In this document: in pieces, positions 1-11,325 of the stretch
Layout: each line of letters opens with the position of its first letter
Numbering within the stretch: the stretch's first letter is position 1
DNA from: Mycobacterium sp. AT1
GTDB lineage: Bacteria; Actinomycetota; Actinomycetes; Mycobacteriales; Mycobacteriaceae
Assembly (NCBI RefSeq): GCF_002043095.1
Contig: NZ_MVOC01000017.1
Span: 1,372 to 65,371, forward strand
Direction: 5' to 3'
DNA: 64,000 bases
The notes under the pieces: generated by a model
Told to the model about the DNA's origin: nothing
Seen by the model: the letters and a program-made list of their open reading frames with translations, nothing else
Databases searched by the model: none
Made by a program: the position numbers and the translations under genes

Positions 1-195
1 GTGCGTGGTGCGTGGTGCGTTCGCCCGGACTGGCGCGTCGCGGCTGCGAGTCCCTTCATCCACAGTCCGCACTTCATCCACAGGGCACCCGGCCACTCGC
101 CCGTCGTCAGCACCCGGTGTCGGGGGTCGGACGGTCAATGGTCTCGGGCAGCACGACACGGGCTGCCGAAGGAAGAACCGATGAAGGGAAGCGCA

Positions 196-657
196 ATGTT
201 CGAGACCCCGTTCCACATGGTCGGCACCATCGTCACCGATCCGATCCTCCGTCGCGTCGGCGATCAGCAGGTGTACAAGTTCCGCGTCGCCAGCAACTCG
301 CGCCGTCGCACGCCCGAAGGCAACTGGGAGCCGGGCAACTCCCTGTTCGTCAACGTCAACTGCTGGGGCCGGGTGGTCGACGGCGTCAGTGGGGTGCTGA
401 TCAAGGGGGACCCGGTGGTCGTGGTGGGCACCGTCTACACCAGCGAGTACGACGACAAGGAGGGCAACCGGCGATCGTCGGTCGAGGTTCGAGCCACCGC
501 CGTCGGGCCCGATCTGACTCGCGCCACCGTGCGCATCGAGCAACGCAAGCGCACGGAGGACGAGGTGGAGCCCAGCGCCGAGGCGACGACCGACGAGGAC
601 CCCTCCGACGCCGACGAGGGTGCGATCGAGGGCGAGGCCCTGCCACTGACGGCGTAG
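196..657 (+). CDS. SSB-like single-stranded DNA-binding protein (Rv2478c type)
   Basis: The 153-residue product has an OB-fold SSB core in its first ~110 residues: it opens MFETPFHMVGTIVTDP and has the typical SSB stretch FRVASNSRRR followed by FVNVNCWG. The tail is acidic and low-complexity (E/D/A-rich). It does not end in the DDDIPF-type tip of the main replicative SSB, so it is probably the second, SSB-like mycobacterial paralogue rather than ssb itself. I chose the ATG at 196 because the conserved domain starts there and GAAGGGAA precedes it; an in-frame ATG at 181 with its own purine-rich stretch is possible. It sits 69 bp upstream of ettA on the same strand, as in M. tuberculosis. A role in ssDNA binding is a family inference. 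Confidence 0.85.
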   Translation: MFETPFHMVGTIVTDPILRRVGDQQVYKFRVASNSRRRTPEGNWEPGNSLFVNVNCWGRVVDGVSGVLIKGDPVVVVGTVYTSEYDDKEGNRRSSVEVRATAVGPDLTRATVRIEQRKRTEDEVEPSAEATTDEDPSDADEGAIEGEALPLTA

Positions 658-726
658 CCGTAAGCCGTCGCGCCTAGGATGGTTGGCTGAGCGATACCCG
701 CAGACCGGAAAGGCACTACCCAAAGC

Positions 727-2400
<1,674 letters not shown>

Positions 2401-2521
2401 TCTGACGGGGTTGAACCGCGTCGACACGACGGGCAACTAGTGTCGAACCGCGGGCCACTTGGCCGCTTCGGCGACCACATCCAACGGCGGACGGCACGCG
2501 CGTGAGGCAGGAGCGTTCGGT

Positions 2522-5500
2522 ATGACGACGGTGAATCCTGGTGTTCCAGGAAGACAACGCAGCGACGGATCGACGGTGATCGACACGGCTCCCGGCAGTT
2601 CCATCGCCGAGGCGTACGTCGCGACCCACCAAAGCCCGCAGGGTGACGTGCCCGCCGCCGACGCCGCGCTGACGATGCCGGTCGCCGCCGCCGGGACCGT
2701 GTCCCCGGCACTGCTCGCGGCCCACGAGATGGTCGGGCATCAGCGCGCCACCGGCGACACGAAGGTCGTGGTGCACGCGTCCGACGACCCCAGCGGAATC
2801 GGCCCCGCGATCCAGATCGTCACCGACCAGAGCGCGATGCTGACCGACACCGTGACGGTGCTCCTGCACCGTCTCGGCGTCGCGTACACCGCGATCATGA
2901 ACCCGGTGTTCCGCGTCCGCCGCGATCCAGCGGGGGGACTGGTGGACGTCCACCCCGTGAACGCGCCCGACGCCCCAAGGGACGGCGTCGACGAGACCTG
3001 GATTCACGTCCAGCTCTCGCCCACCGCGGATCCCAAGGCCGTCGCCGAGGCCGTCAAGCTTCTGCCAAGGGTGCTTGACGACGCCCGGCAGGTGGAACTC
3101 GACTCGGCGGCGCTGGACGCCGCGTTGGTCGTGTTGGCCAGCCAGCTGGACTCCGACCGCAAGGGCCACTTCCCGTCGTATGACCGTCGCGACGTGGCAG
3201 CGCTGTTGCGTTGGCTCGCCGACGGGCACTTCGTGCTGCTGGGTTACCAGCGCTGCTCGGTGGAGGACGGGACGGCCACCGTCGATCCGGCCAGCCGCCT
3301 CGGCGTACTGCGGCTGCGCACCGACGTGTTGCCGCAGCTGACCGACCAGGACGACCTGTTGGTGCTGGCCCAGGCGACCATGCCGAGCTACCTGCGCTAC
3401 GGCGCCCACCCCCACATCGTGGTGGTCCGCGAGACGCTGCCCGGCGAGGACGCCGCCGTCGAGCATCGCTTCGTCGGGCTGTTCACCGTGGCCGCGTCGA
3501 ATTCGAACGTCCTCGAGATTCCACTGATCTCGCGTCGCGTCCGGGAGGCGTTGGCGCTGTCACACGGCGACAACAGCCACCCGGGTCCGCTGACGCTGGA
3601 CATCATCCAGACGATCCCACGTTCGGAGTTGTTCTCGCTCAGTGCTCAGCAACTGCTGGACATGGCCAACGCGGTGGTCGACCTCGGCTCGCGCCGCCGT
3701 GCGCTGCTGTTCTTGCGGACCGACCAGCTGTCCCACTTCGTGTCCTGCCTGGTGTATCTGCCGCGTGATCGGTACACGACGGTGGTCCGCCTGGAGATGC
3801 AGGACATCCTCGTCCGCGAGCTGGGTGGCGAAAGCCTCGAGTACACCGCGCGGGTCAGTGAATCACCTTGGGCGGTGGTGCACTTCACCGTTCGGCTGCC
3901 CGACGACAGCAAGCCCGAGGACGTTGACACGTCCTTGGAGGCCGAGACCAGGATCCAGAATCTGCTGACCGAGGCGGCCCGCACCTGGGGCGACCGGTTG
4001 ATGGGGGCGGTCCCGACGGGCGCGATTTCCCGCGCCGACGCCGAGCACTACGCGGCGGCGTTTCCCGAGGTCTACCGGCAGGCGTTCACCCCGCACGACG
4101 CGATCGGTGACATCGCGATCATCGAACAGCTGCAGGATAATTCGGTCAAGCTCGTCTTCGCCGACGGCGGGGAGGGGCAGCCCGCCAACCTCACCTGGTA
4201 CCTCGCCGGCCGATCGGCGTCGCTGAGCGTGCTGCTGCCGATGCTGCAGTGCATGGGCGTCGTCGTGCTCGAGGAGCGACCGTTCTACGTCAACCGTGCC
4301 GACGGCATGCCGGTGTGGATCTATCAGTTCAAGATCTCGCCGCAGAAGTCGATCCGCGAGGACGACGACGCCGTCGAACGCGAAGCCACCGCCATGCGAT
4401 TCGCCGACACGGTCACCGCGATCTGGCACGGCCGGGTGGAGATCGACCGCTTCAACGAACTGGTCATGCGCGCCGGGCTGACCTGGCAGCAGGTCACCGT
4501 GCTCCGCAGCTACGCAAAGTACTTGCGGCAGGCAGGGTTTCCCTACAGTCAGTCCCACATCGAGACGGTCGTCAACGACAACCCGGCGACGGCCCGCGCC
4601 CTCGTCGAGCTGTTCGAGGCGCTCTTCGATCCGGACGACGCGCAGTCGGAGTCGGGGGAGAAGAAGCGCGACGCGTCGGCGGCGGCGAACGCGGTCGCGG
4701 TCGGCATCGACGCACTGGTGAGCCTCGACACCGACCGGGTGCTGCGGGCGTTCGCCTCGATGATCCAGGCGACGCTGCGCACCAACTACTTCGTCACCAG
4801 CCCGGCCTCCGCGCGCAGCCAGGACGTGCTGTCGATCAAGGTGAATCCGGGACTCATCGACGAATTGCCCTTGCCGCGACCGAGATACGAGATCTTCGTG
4901 TACTCACCTCGGGTCGAGGGCGTTCACCTGCGATTCGGAAACGTCGCCCGCGGCGGCCTCCGCTGGTCGGACCGCCGCGAGGATTTCCGCACCGAGATCC
5001 TCGGCCTGGTCAAGGCGCAGGCCGTCAAGAACGCGGTCATCGTGCCCGTCGGCGCCAAGGGCGGCTTCGTGGTGAAGAACCCGCCGGCGCCCACCGGTGA
5101 CGCCGCCGCCGACCGCGAGACCTTCCGCAACGAGGGCGTCGCCTGCTACCGGCTGTTCATCTCCGGCCTGCTGGACGTCACCGACAACGTCGACACGGCC
5201 ACCGGCGCCGTCACCACCCCCGCGGGTGTGGTGCGGCGTGACGGCGACGACGCCTATCTGGTCGTCGCCGCCGACAAGGGCACCGCGACGTTCTCCGACA
5301 TCGCCAACGACGTCGCCAAGTCCTACGGATTCTGGCTCGGTGACGCGTTCGCCTCCGGCGGGTCGGTGGGTTACGACCACAAGGCGATGGGCATCACCGC
5401 CAAGGGCGCGTGGGAGTCGGTGAAGAGGCACTTCCGCGAGATGGGCGTCGACACCCAGACCGAGGACTTCACGGTCGTCGGGGTCGGCGACATGAGCGGT

Positions 5501-7396
5501 GACGTGTTCGGCAACGGCATGTTGCTGTCCAAGCACATTCGCCTCGTCGCCGCGTTCGACCACCGCCACGTGTTCTTCGACCCGAACCCCGACGCGGCGA
5601 CCTCGTGGGCCGAACGGGAGCGGATGTTCGCGTTGCCGCGCTCCAGTTGGGACGACTACGACCGCAGCCTGATCAGTGAGGGCGGCGGTGTGTACAGCAG
5701 GGAACACAAGTCGATCCCGATCAGCCCCCAGGTTCGCGAGGCGTTGGGTCTCGACGACGGCGTCGAGGAGATGACGCCGCCCGCATTGATGAAGTCGATC
5801 CTGCAGGCGCCGGTCGACCTGTTCTGGAACGGCGGCATCGGCACCTACGTCAAGGCCGAGTCCGAATCCGACGCCGACGTCGGCGACCGAGCCAACGACG
5901 CCGTCCGGGTCAACGCAAATCAGATGCGCGCCAAGGTGATCGGCGAAGGTGGCAACCTCGGCGTGACGCAGCGCGGTCGCATCGAGTTCGAACTCAACGG
6001 CGGGCACGTCAACACCGACGCGCTCGACAACTCCGCTGGCGTCGACTGCTCCGACCACGAGGTCAACATCAAGATCCTCGTCGACTCGCTCGTCACCGGT
6101 GGCCAGGTGACCGCCGAGGAGCGCACTCCGCTGCTGATGTCGATGACCGACGAGGTCGGGGCACTCGTGTTGCAGGACAACGCCGCTCAGAACGATCTGA
6201 TGGGCACCAGCCGGGCCAACGCGGCGGGTCTGCTCAACGTGCACGCCCGCCAGATCAAGGGTCTGGTCGCCGAGCGGGGCCTCAATCGCGAGCTGGAGGC
6301 GCTGCCGACGGACAAGGAGGTTCGCAGGCGCGTCGAGGCGGGGCTAGGTCTGACCTCGCCCGAGCTGTCCACGCTGATGGCCTACGTAAAGTTGGCACTC
6401 AAGGACCAGCTCCTCGGTAGCGAGCTGCCCGACCAGGAGGTCTTCGCGGCCCGGTTGCCCGAGTACTTCCCGCACCAGCTTCGGGACAGGTTCGGCTCCG
6501 AGATCCGCACCCATCAGCTCCGTCGGGAGATCGTCACGACGATGCTCGTCAACGACCTCGTCGACACCGCCGGGATCAGCTATGCCTACCGCGTCGCCGA
6601 GGACGTCGGCGTCGGACCGGTCGACGCGGTGCGCGCTTACGTGGCGACCGACGAGATCTTCCAGGTTGGCGAGGTGTGGCGACAGATCAGGGCGGCGGGT
6701 GACGCCGGGGTGGCCGTCGCCGTCACCGACCGGATGACGCTCGACCTACGTCGCCTGATCGACCGCGCCGGACGCTGGTTGCTCAACTACCGCCCGCAGC
6801 CGTTGGCGGTGGGTGCCGAGGTCAACCGGTTCGCGGCGAAGGTGGCGGACCTGACGCCGCGGATGTCGGAGTGGCTGCGCGGCGACGATCGCGCCATCGT
6901 GGCCAAGGACTCGGGTGACTTCATGGCCCAGGGCGTGTCGAAGGAACTGGCCATGATGGTCGCGACCGGGCTGTACCAGTACAGCCTGCTCGACGTCATC
7001 GACATCTCCGACATCGTCGAGCGGGACGCCGTCGAGGTAGCCGACACGTACTTCACGTTGATGGATCACCTGGGCATCGACCCCCTGCTCACCGCAATCT
7101 CGCGACTGTCTCGCGACGATCGCTGGCATTCCTTGGCGCGCTTGGCGATTCGCGACGACATCTACGGCTCGCTTCGGGCGCTGACCTTCGACGTCCTCGC
7201 CGTCGGTGAACCCGACGAGACGGGCGAGCAGAAGATCGAGGAGTGGGAGCTGTCCAACAGCTCACGGCTGGGGCGGGCTCGGCGCACGCTCAGTGAGATC
7301 AACGAAGACGGCGAGAAGGATCTGGCGACGTTGTCGGTGGCGGCGCGTCAGCTCCGCAGCATGACCAGGACGAGCGGAACGGGATCGACCGGGTGA
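2522..7396 (+). CDS. gdh: NAD-specific glutamate dehydrogenase, large type
   Basis: 1624 residues, the size of the mycobacterial large GDH (the class first known as GDH-180), which oxidatively deaminates glutamate to 2-oxoglutarate with NAD+. The central catalytic part holds the nucleotide/glutamate-site stretches [33 protein letters not shown] and [15 protein letters not shown]. Long N-terminal (ACT-like) and C-terminal helical regions flank it. I prefer the ATG at 2522, with CAGGAG about 10 nt upstream, over a TTG 21 codons earlier that lacks a clear ribosome site. In mycobacteria this enzyme is controlled by the FHA protein GarA; nothing in the DNA here shows that directly. The next gene overlaps it by 4 bp (GTGA), so they are probably cotranscribed. 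Confidence 0.95.
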   Translation: MTTVNPGVPGRQRSDGSTVIDTAPGSSIAEAYVATHQSPQGDVPAADAALTMPVAAAGTVSPALLAAHEMVGHQRATGDTKVVVHASDDPSGIGPAIQIVTDQSAMLTDTVTVLLHRLGVAYTAIMNPVFRVRRDPAGGLVDVHPVNAPDAPRDGVDETWIHVQLSPTADPKAVAEAVKLLPRVLDDARQVELDSAALDAALVVLASQLDSDRKGHFPSYDRRDVAALLRWLADGHFVLLGYQRCSVEDGTATVDPASRLGVLRLRTDVLPQLTDQDDLLVLAQATMPSYLRYGAHPHIVVVRETLPGEDAAVEHRFVGLFTVAASNSNVLEIPLISRRVREALALSHGDNSHPGPLTLDIIQTIPRSELFSLSAQQLLDMANAVVDLGSRRRALLFLRTDQLSHFVSCLVYLPRDRYTTVVRLEMQDILVRELGGESLEYTARVSESPWAVVHFTVRLPDDSKPEDVDTSLEAETRIQNLLTEAARTWGDRLMGAVPTGAISRADAEHYAAAFPEVYRQAFTPHDAIGDIAIIEQLQDNSVKLVFADGGEGQPANLTWYLAGRSASLSVLLPMLQCMGVVVLEERPFYVNRADGMPVWIYQFKISPQKSIREDDDAVEREATAMRFADTVTAIWHGRVEIDRFNELVMRAGLTWQQVTVLRSYAKYLRQAGFPYSQSHIETVVNDNPATARALVELFEALFDPDDAQSESGEKKRDASAAANAVAVGIDALVSLDTDRVLRAFASMIQATLRTNYFVTSPASARSQDVLSIKVNPGLIDELPLPRPRYEIFVYSPRVEGVHLRFGNVARGGLRWSDRREDFRTEILGLVKAQAVKNAVIVPVGAKGGFVVKNPPAPTGDAAADRETFRNEGVACYRLFISGLLDVTDNVDTATGAVTTPAGVVRRDGDDAYLVVAADKGTATFSDIANDVAKSYGFWLGDAFASGGSVGYDHKAMGITAKGAWESVKRHFREMGVDTQTEDFTVVGVGDMSGDVFGNGMLLSKHIRLVAAFDHRHVFFDPNPDAATSWAERERMFALPRSSWDDYDRSLISEGGGVYSREHKSIPISPQVREALGLDDGVEEMTPPALMKSILQAPVDLFWNGGIGTYVKAESESDADVGDRANDAVRVNANQMRAKVIGEGGNLGVTQRGRIEFELNGGHVNTDALDNSAGVDCSDHEVNIKILVDSLVTGGQVTAEERTPLLMSMTDEVGALVLQDNAAQNDLMGTSRANAAGLLNVHARQIKGLVAERGLNRELEALPTDKEVRRRVEAGLGLTSPELSTLMAYVKLALKDQLLGSELPDQEVFAARLPEYFPHQLRDRFGSEIRTHQLRREIVTTMLVNDLVDTAGISYAYRVAEDVGVGPVDAVRAYVATDEIFQVGEVWRQIRAAGDAGVAVAVTDRMTLDLRRLIDRAGRWLLNYRPQPLAVGAEVNRFAAKVADLTPRMSEWLRGDDRAIVAKDSGDFMAQGVSKELAMMVATGLYQYSLLDVIDISDIVERDAVEVADTYFTLMDHLGIDPLLTAISRLSRDDRWHSLARLAIRDDIYGSLRALTFDVLAVGEPDETGEQKIEEWELSNSSRLGRARRTLSEINEDGEKDLATLSVAARQLRSMTRTSGTGSTG

Positions 7397-7806
7397 CCGA
7401 AAGATGGGTTTCTCCAGTGCCAGTGCGCTGGAGTGACATCGACATGTACCAGCACGTCAACCACGGCACCATGGTGACGATCCTCGAAGAGGCGCGCGTG
7501 CCGTTCCTCACCGAGCCGTTCGCCGACGACTTCGACACCATCGGCCTGCTCATCGCCGAGGTGCGCGTGATCTACAAGGGGCAGCTGCGGCTCGCGGATT
7601 CGCCTCTGCAGGTGACGATATGGGTCAAGCGCTTGCGCGCGGTCGACTTCACCCTCGGGTACGAGGTGCGGTCTGCGCTGGCCGACCCCGACTCCAAGCC
7701 TGCGGTCATCGGCGAATCGCAGCTGGCCGCGTTCCACATCGCGGAGCAGCGGCTGGTCCGGTTGGCGCCGCACCATCGGGACTATCTCCAGCGCTACCAG
7801 CGATGA
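7393..7806 (+). CDS. Acyl-CoA thioesterase, hotdog fold (4HBT type)
   Basis: 137-residue single hotdog domain. The active-site region [18 protein letters not shown] (about residues 11-28) has the Asp and the HVN pattern of the 4-hydroxybenzoyl-CoA thioesterase/YbgC family. The length is typical of a one-domain enzyme. It starts at GTG 7393, overlapping the gdh stop in a GTGA junction, which argues for translational coupling. In M. tuberculosis the equivalent position is occupied by Rv2475c. The acyl-CoA substrate cannot be read from the sequence. Confidence 0.85.
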   Translation: MTERWVSPVPVRWSDIDMYQHVNHGTMVTILEEARVPFLTEPFADDFDTIGLLIAEVRVIYKGQLRLADSPLQVTIWVKRLRAVDFTLGYEVRSALADPDSKPAVIGESQLAAFHIAEQRLVRLAPHHRDYLQRYQR

Positions 7807-7834
7807 GCGCTTGCGCGAAGAGCAGAGTGGCCCG

Positions 7835-8515
7835 ATGAGCACGAGTGAACGTGGCCTGTGGCTCGACGACGTCGCGCACCGCGAAGACCTGGCGACCTTC
7901 GTCGACCGGGCGATACGGCTCGACGACTCCAGCGTCATCCGGCTGCGGCAGCGGTCGGGCGGGCAGGTCGTCGCTTGGCTGGCAACGGGTTTCGACGTCC
8001 TTGCGAGCCGAGTGGTCGCTGGCCGCGTGAACCCGGCGGACCTGTCCGTCGGTGCGGACGCATTGGCGTCGGCGCTTCCGTCGATGGACCAGTCGGGTTT
8101 CGTCGACCCCGGTTTTGCAATGGACTCCGCGTGGCGCGGGATGCTGCCGCCGGAATCGGGATTCGTGCACCTGGACGACGTGCCGGCCCGGGCCGTGCTC
8201 GACCTCGCGCAGCGCGGTGTGGCGTTGGCCAAGGAGTACGGCAGTGCCCACGGTCCGCCGGCGTCGTTGCTGGATCAGGAAGTCGTGGCCGTCAGCTCCG
8301 GTGACGTCAGCGTCGGCATCCCGATGCGATGCGTATTCGCCTTGACCGCAATGGGTTTCCTGCCGCAGTCGGCGACCGCCGACCAGTTCGCCCCCGAGTC
8401 CGTGGCGGCCGACGAGGTGGTGCGGGTGCGCGTCCTACCGACCTGGTTGCGGGTCGACGCCCGCTTCGGAACCGTCTACCGTCGCCGCGGCGACCCGGCC
8501 GTCGTCCTGCGTTAG
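7835..8515 (+). CDS. Conserved hypothetical protein (Rv2474c position)
   Basis: 226-residue soluble protein starting [12 protein letters not shown], with no motif I can tie to a function. I see no signal peptide, membrane segment or metal-binding cluster. It is positioned as Rv2474c, downstream of the thioesterase. The start at ATG 7835 is chosen over an in-frame TTG at 7811 because the latter has no ribosome site and adds only eight residues. Its TAG (8513-8515) overlaps the TAA of glbO on the opposite strand, so the two genes end tail-to-tail in shared bases. Confidence 0.75.
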   Translation: MSTSERGLWLDDVAHREDLATFVDRAIRLDDSSVIRLRQRSGGQVVAWLATGFDVLASRVVAGRVNPADLSVGADALASALPSMDQSGFVDPGFAMDSAWRGMLPPESGFVHLDDVPARAVLDLAQRGVALAKEYGSAHGPPASLLDQEVVAVSSGDVSVGIPMRCVFALTAMGFLPQSATADQFAPESVAADEVVRVRVLPTWLRVDARFGTVYRRRGDPAVVLR

Positions 8516-8916
8516 AACGGCGAGTTGACCATCGACTGCGCCGCCATCTCCAAGTAGTTCAGCAGCACCTGGCGGTGCGCGTCGTCGAGGGTCCGCGAGT
8601 CCACCTCGGCGACGGCGGTGTGCATGCAGCGCAGCCAGGCGTCGCGTTCCAGCGGGCCCACCTTGAACGGAGCGTGCCGCATCCGCAGCCGGGGATGCCC
8701 CCTCAGGTCGGAGTAGGTACGCGGGCCGCCCCAGTACTGCTCGAGGAACATCCGCAGTCGTTCCTCGGCGCCGTCGAGATCGTCCTCGGGGTACAGCGGT
8801 CGCAGAATCTCGTCCTCGCGGACCAGTTGGTAAAACGTCGACACGATGGCTCGGAACGTCTCGGCGCCGCCGACTTCGTCGTAGAACGACGTGGGTTGTT
8901 CCGTCACGTCGTCCAT
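8512..8916 (-). CDS. glbO: Group II truncated haemoglobin GlbO
   Basis: 134 residues, with the 2-over-2 globin signature of trHbO. Aligned by eye to M. tuberculosis trHbO (offset +6), the haem-site residues are present: Tyr29 (B10), Tyr42 (CD1), proximal His81 in [10 protein letters not shown] and Trp94 (G8) in ERDAWLRCM. This set gives the family its tight oxygen binding and peroxidase/NO chemistry. The gene is convergent with the Rv2474c-like gene, sharing 4 bp at the stops, and divergent from the HNH gene at 9060. The start ATG at 8916 is directly before [17 protein letters not shown]. Confidence 0.95.
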   Translation of the reverse strand: MDDVTEQPTSFYDEVGGAETFRAIVSTFYQLVREDEILRPLYPEDDLDGAEERLRMFLEQYWGGPRTYSDLRGHPRLRMRHAPFKVGPLERDAWLRCMHTAVAEVDSRTLDDAHRQVLLNYLEMAAQSMVNSPF

Positions 8917-9059
8917 TGTCCCTTCCCGCCGCGGGAGCGTCGGCGACGGGGGACCAGCACGGCGCCGTCACCGGATGTTCATTGGAGTGACCTGCGAACA
9001 CCGCCCAAATTGCCGTGCGATCGGCGGCGATCCGTGGTGCACTATCTCTCGGAGGACCT

Positions 9060-9704
9060 ATGTCGCAGCGAAGGAAGAGCCGCGGGCATCTGACCGCGGC
9101 GAGTTCAACTGGCGCCTCGGTGCTTGCTGCGCAGACCTTGCCCCTTCCCGGTGTCGAGGCGCGGCCACCGGCCACCGACTGCAGCGTGTGGGGCCGTCGC
9201 AGGGTGCTCTTGCTGAATTCGACGTACGAGCCGCTTGCCGCGCTGCCTGCCCGTCGCGCCGTGGTCATGCTGCTGTGCGGCAAGGCCGACGTGGTCCACG
9301 CCGACCCGGGCGGTCCGGTGATCCACTCGGCAACGCGCGCGATCACGGTGCCATCGGTGATTCGCCTGCGGTCCTTCGTCCGAGTGCCGTACCGGGCGCG
9401 GGTGCCGATGACCAGGGCGGCCCTCATGCACCGTGACCGCTTCCGATGCGCGTACTGCGGATCCAAGGCCGACACCGTCGACCACGTGGTGCCGCGTAGC
9501 CGCGGTGGCGCGCACTCGTGGGAGAACTGCGTGGCAGCTTGCGCAGGTTGCAACCACAAGAAGGCGGACCGGCTGCTCACCGAACTCGGCTGGACGCTTC
9601 GTTCGACACCGCTTCCGCCGAAGGGCCAGCATTGGCGACTCTTGTCGTCGATCAAGGAGCTCGATCCGGCGTGGGTGCGGTATCTGGGTGAGGGAGCGGC
9701 CTGA
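9060..9704 (+). CDS. HNH endonuclease-family protein (Rv2469c-like)
   Basis: 214 residues. The C-terminal half has a complete HNH module: CAYCGSKADTVDHVVPRSRGG, then ENCVAACAGCNHKKADR, with two CxxC pairs for zinc and the catalytic His in DHV. The ATG at 9060 is fixed by GGAGGACCT just upstream; earlier in-frame starts lack this. The N-terminal ~45 residues are low-complexity, and residues 45-110 hold a conserved region (LLNSTYEPLAALPARRAVVML) found in housekeeping actinobacterial HNH proteins. The in vivo substrate is unknown, and nothing here indicates a restriction system. Confidence 0.85.
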   Translation: MSQRRKSRGHLTAASSTGASVLAAQTLPLPGVEARPPATDCSVWGRRRVLLLNSTYEPLAALPARRAVVMLLCGKADVVHADPGGPVIHSATRAITVPSVIRLRSFVRVPYRARVPMTRAALMHRDRFRCAYCGSKADTVDHVVPRSRGGAHSWENCVAACAGCNHKKADRLLTELGWTLRSTPLPPKGQHWRLLSSIKELDPAWVRYLGEGAA

Positions 9705-9755
9705 GTGGGCAGCCCTAGTGGGTTCGCGCGTGAGTATTGAGATACGGTTTGCGAC

Positions 9756-9977
9756 GTGAGCACAGCACTTACGCATTCGCTGCTCGGCGGGGTCCCGCTG
9801 CTACTGGCCCTGGTTCTGGCTGCCTTGATCTTCCGGCGCAAGGGCCCGCACCCAGCGACGTACACGTTGACCGACGAGTGGACCCACGAGCCGATTCTGT
9901 GGGCCTCCGACGAACCGGCCGATCACGGCCACGGATCGCATCTGACGGTGGGGGGTGGCGCAAGTGGCAAGTGGTAG
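9756..9977 (+). CDS. ctaJ: aa3-type cytochrome oxidase subunit CtaJ
   Basis: 73-residue protein with one N-terminal membrane helix (about residues 8-26, [18 protein letters not shown]) followed by [27 protein letters not shown], a short hydrophilic tail. This matches what I recall of CtaJ, the small extra subunit found in the M. smegmatis III2-IV2 respiratory supercomplex structures. The GTG start at 9756 is the only plausible one. The gene overlaps the following DUF5130 gene by 23 bp, implying coexpression. The assignment rests on size, topology, sequence recollection and synteny, not on a search. Confidence 0.75.
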   Translation: MSTALTHSLLGGVPLLLALVLAALIFRRKGPHPATYTLTDEWTHEPILWASDEPADHGHGSHLTVGGGASGKW

Positions 9978-10446
9978 CGATCATTCGACCGAGGTCGCGA
10001 AGCGGGAGTCCGAGGTACTGCCCTACGGCTACGCCTACACCTCGAGCGGCCGCATCTCCGGCGTCACCGAGCCCGGTGAGCTGTCGGTGCACTACCCGTT
10101 CCCCGTCAAGGACCTCGTCGTCCTGGACGATGCCTTGAAATACGGCTCACGGGCGGCCAAGGCCCGCTTCGCGGTCTACGTGGGCGGTCTCGGTGCGGAC
10201 ACCGCGGCCACCGCGCGCGAGATCCTGGCCAAGGTGCCGACGCCGGACAACGCCGTGCTGCTGGCCGTCTCCCCGAACCAGAAGGCCATCGAAGTGGTCT
10301 ACGGATCCGAGGTGAAGGGCCGTGGCATCGAGGAGGCGGCCCCGCTCGGCGTCTCGGCGGCTGCCGCGTCGTTCCGCGAAGGCAACTTGATCGACGGGCT
10401 CATCAGCGCTGTGCGCGTTCTCAGCGCCGGCGTCTCACCCCGCTAA
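9955..10446 (+). CDS. DUF5130 / TPM-like protein, probable supercomplex-associated factor PRSAF1
   Basis: 163-residue DUF5130 protein (Rv2468c-like). Its fold is expected to be TPM-like: [33 protein letters not shown] and a terminal [12 protein letters not shown] helix. It starts at GTG 9955 with a G-rich ribosome site and overlaps ctaJ by 23 bp. From memory, the M. smegmatis protein encoded next to CtaJ was found bound to the III2-IV2 supercomplex and named PRSAF1, so both genes may serve respiration; that link is recollection plus synteny. A strong terminator follows. Confidence 0.7.
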   Translation: MAQVASGSDHSTEVAKRESEVLPYGYAYTSSGRISGVTEPGELSVHYPFPVKDLVVLDDALKYGSRAAKARFAVYVGGLGADTAATAREILAKVPTPDNAVLLAVSPNQKAIEVVYGSEVKGRGIEEAAPLGVSAAAASFREGNLIDGLISAVRVLSAGVSPR

Positions 10447-10464
10447 CACCCCCAGAAAACGACG

Positions 10465-10494
10465 AAGCCGGTGACCTTCTGGTCACCGGCTTTT
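10465..10494 (+). terminator. Rho-independent terminator after the ctaJ-DUF5130 pair
   Basis: A perfect 10-bp stem (10467-10476 pairing with 10481-10490) with a TTCT loop is followed by TTTT and preceded by AA. It could therefore also stop transcripts from the minus strand gene at 10508-10648. Confidence 0.85.
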
Positions 10495-10507
10495 ACGTCT
10501 GTCTGCG

Positions 10508-10648
10508 TCAGTTGTTCTCGTCGTAGCGCTGCGCGATGGCGAGCAGCTCTTCACGGACGGTCGAATCGGGCAGTGCGTTGATCCGTGCGTAGAGGCGACG
10601 ACGGTTCATCGAGCGGGTCAGCTCGGCACGAAGACGTGGGAATGGCAT
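10508..10648 (-). CDS. 46-residue basic small protein of unknown function
   Basis: An open frame of 47 codons reads MPFPRLRAELTRSMNRRRLY onward and ends RYDENN. It has AAGGAG six bases before its ATG and GC-rich third positions throughout. The N-terminal half is strongly basic (Arg-rich) and the C-terminal half acidic; no membrane segment is visible. It is followed by the bidirectional terminator at 10465-10494. The ribosome site, codon bias and terminator make it a real gene in my view. I do not recognise the family; a small RNA-binding or protein-binding role would be speculation. Confidence 0.65.
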   Translation of the reverse strand: MPFPRLRAELTRSMNRRRLYARINALPDSTVREELLAIAQRYDENN

Positions 10649-10834
10649 GGTGGTGCTCCTTCGTTGTGCCCTGGATCACAGGGCAAGGGTTGCTATGAGG
10701 CCGCCAACACGGGGATCGCCCCGCTGGCTGGCCCTCTAATCGTCCATGTTAAATCCAGGTAAATCAAGCTCCGACGTGTGATTTTGCGCTCACCGTGGGA
10801 CTTGGAGTGGACGTCGACGCCGAGCGTCGAGCCG

Positions 10835-11215
10835 CTAGATCGAGTTGACGTCGTCCGGGGTTAGGTTTGCTGCACAGCCCACGAGCTGGGCTCGGATGCG
10901 GACGTACCGCTCGAGGAAGGTCCGCTCGTCGAGCCGTTTGCGGCGCAGCCATGCGGTCACTTCGTCGTTGCACTTGCTGGCGTTGCACGCCGCGCATGCG
11001 GGCACCACGTTGTCGAGGGTGTACCGCCCGCCGCGGGAGATGGCCATGACGCAGTCGCGCTGCAGCGGACGATCGGAGACCCCGCAGTAGGCGCAGCCGT
11101 CCCACAGGGCCCTGATCGCCGCCCATTCCTCGGTGGTCAGGTCGTTGACGACGGCCTTCACGCGCCGCGTGCGCCTGCGCGCTGCCCGCGCCCTCCGGCT
11201 GTTGGTACCCGCCAT
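10835..11215 (-). CDS. Small HNH endonuclease-family protein
   Basis: 126 residues with a very basic N-terminus (RRARAARRRTRRVK) and a compact HNH core: CAYCGVSDRPLQRDCVMAISRGG, then NVVPACAACNASKCND. Both CxxC pairs are intact, but the usual DHV/DHI catalytic His position reads RDC, which may weaken nuclease activity. I chose the ATG at 11215 because the longer frame upstream (to 11305) is Pro/Arg-rich and not domain-like. It lies alone between two minus-strand genes. It is a second HNH protein within 2 kb of the one at 9060; the two are not close copies. Confidence 0.7.
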   Translation of the reverse strand: MAGTNSRRARAARRRTRRVKAVVNDLTTEEWAAIRALWDGCAYCGVSDRPLQRDCVMAISRGGRYTLDNVVPACAACNASKCNDEVTAWLRRKRLDERTFLERYVRIRAQLVGCAANLTPDDVNSI

Positions 11216-11325
11216 CGCAACATCATCAGGCGCGAGCGTGCGCGAACTGCGGCACCGACGCGGCGTGTTGCCCGCAGACTGGGGTACCCCGCGTGCGGGG
11301 AGCACGCTCGCCGGAAATGGGCCGG

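Noticed and set aside
1..195. Upstream extension of the SSB-like ORF to base 1
   Set aside because: The extra residues are not OB-fold-like, and ribosome sites support starts at 181 or 196.
9060..11215. The two HNH proteins as a restriction or homing system
   Set aside because: No methyltransferase, no intron or intein signs, and the first is at a conserved housekeeping position.
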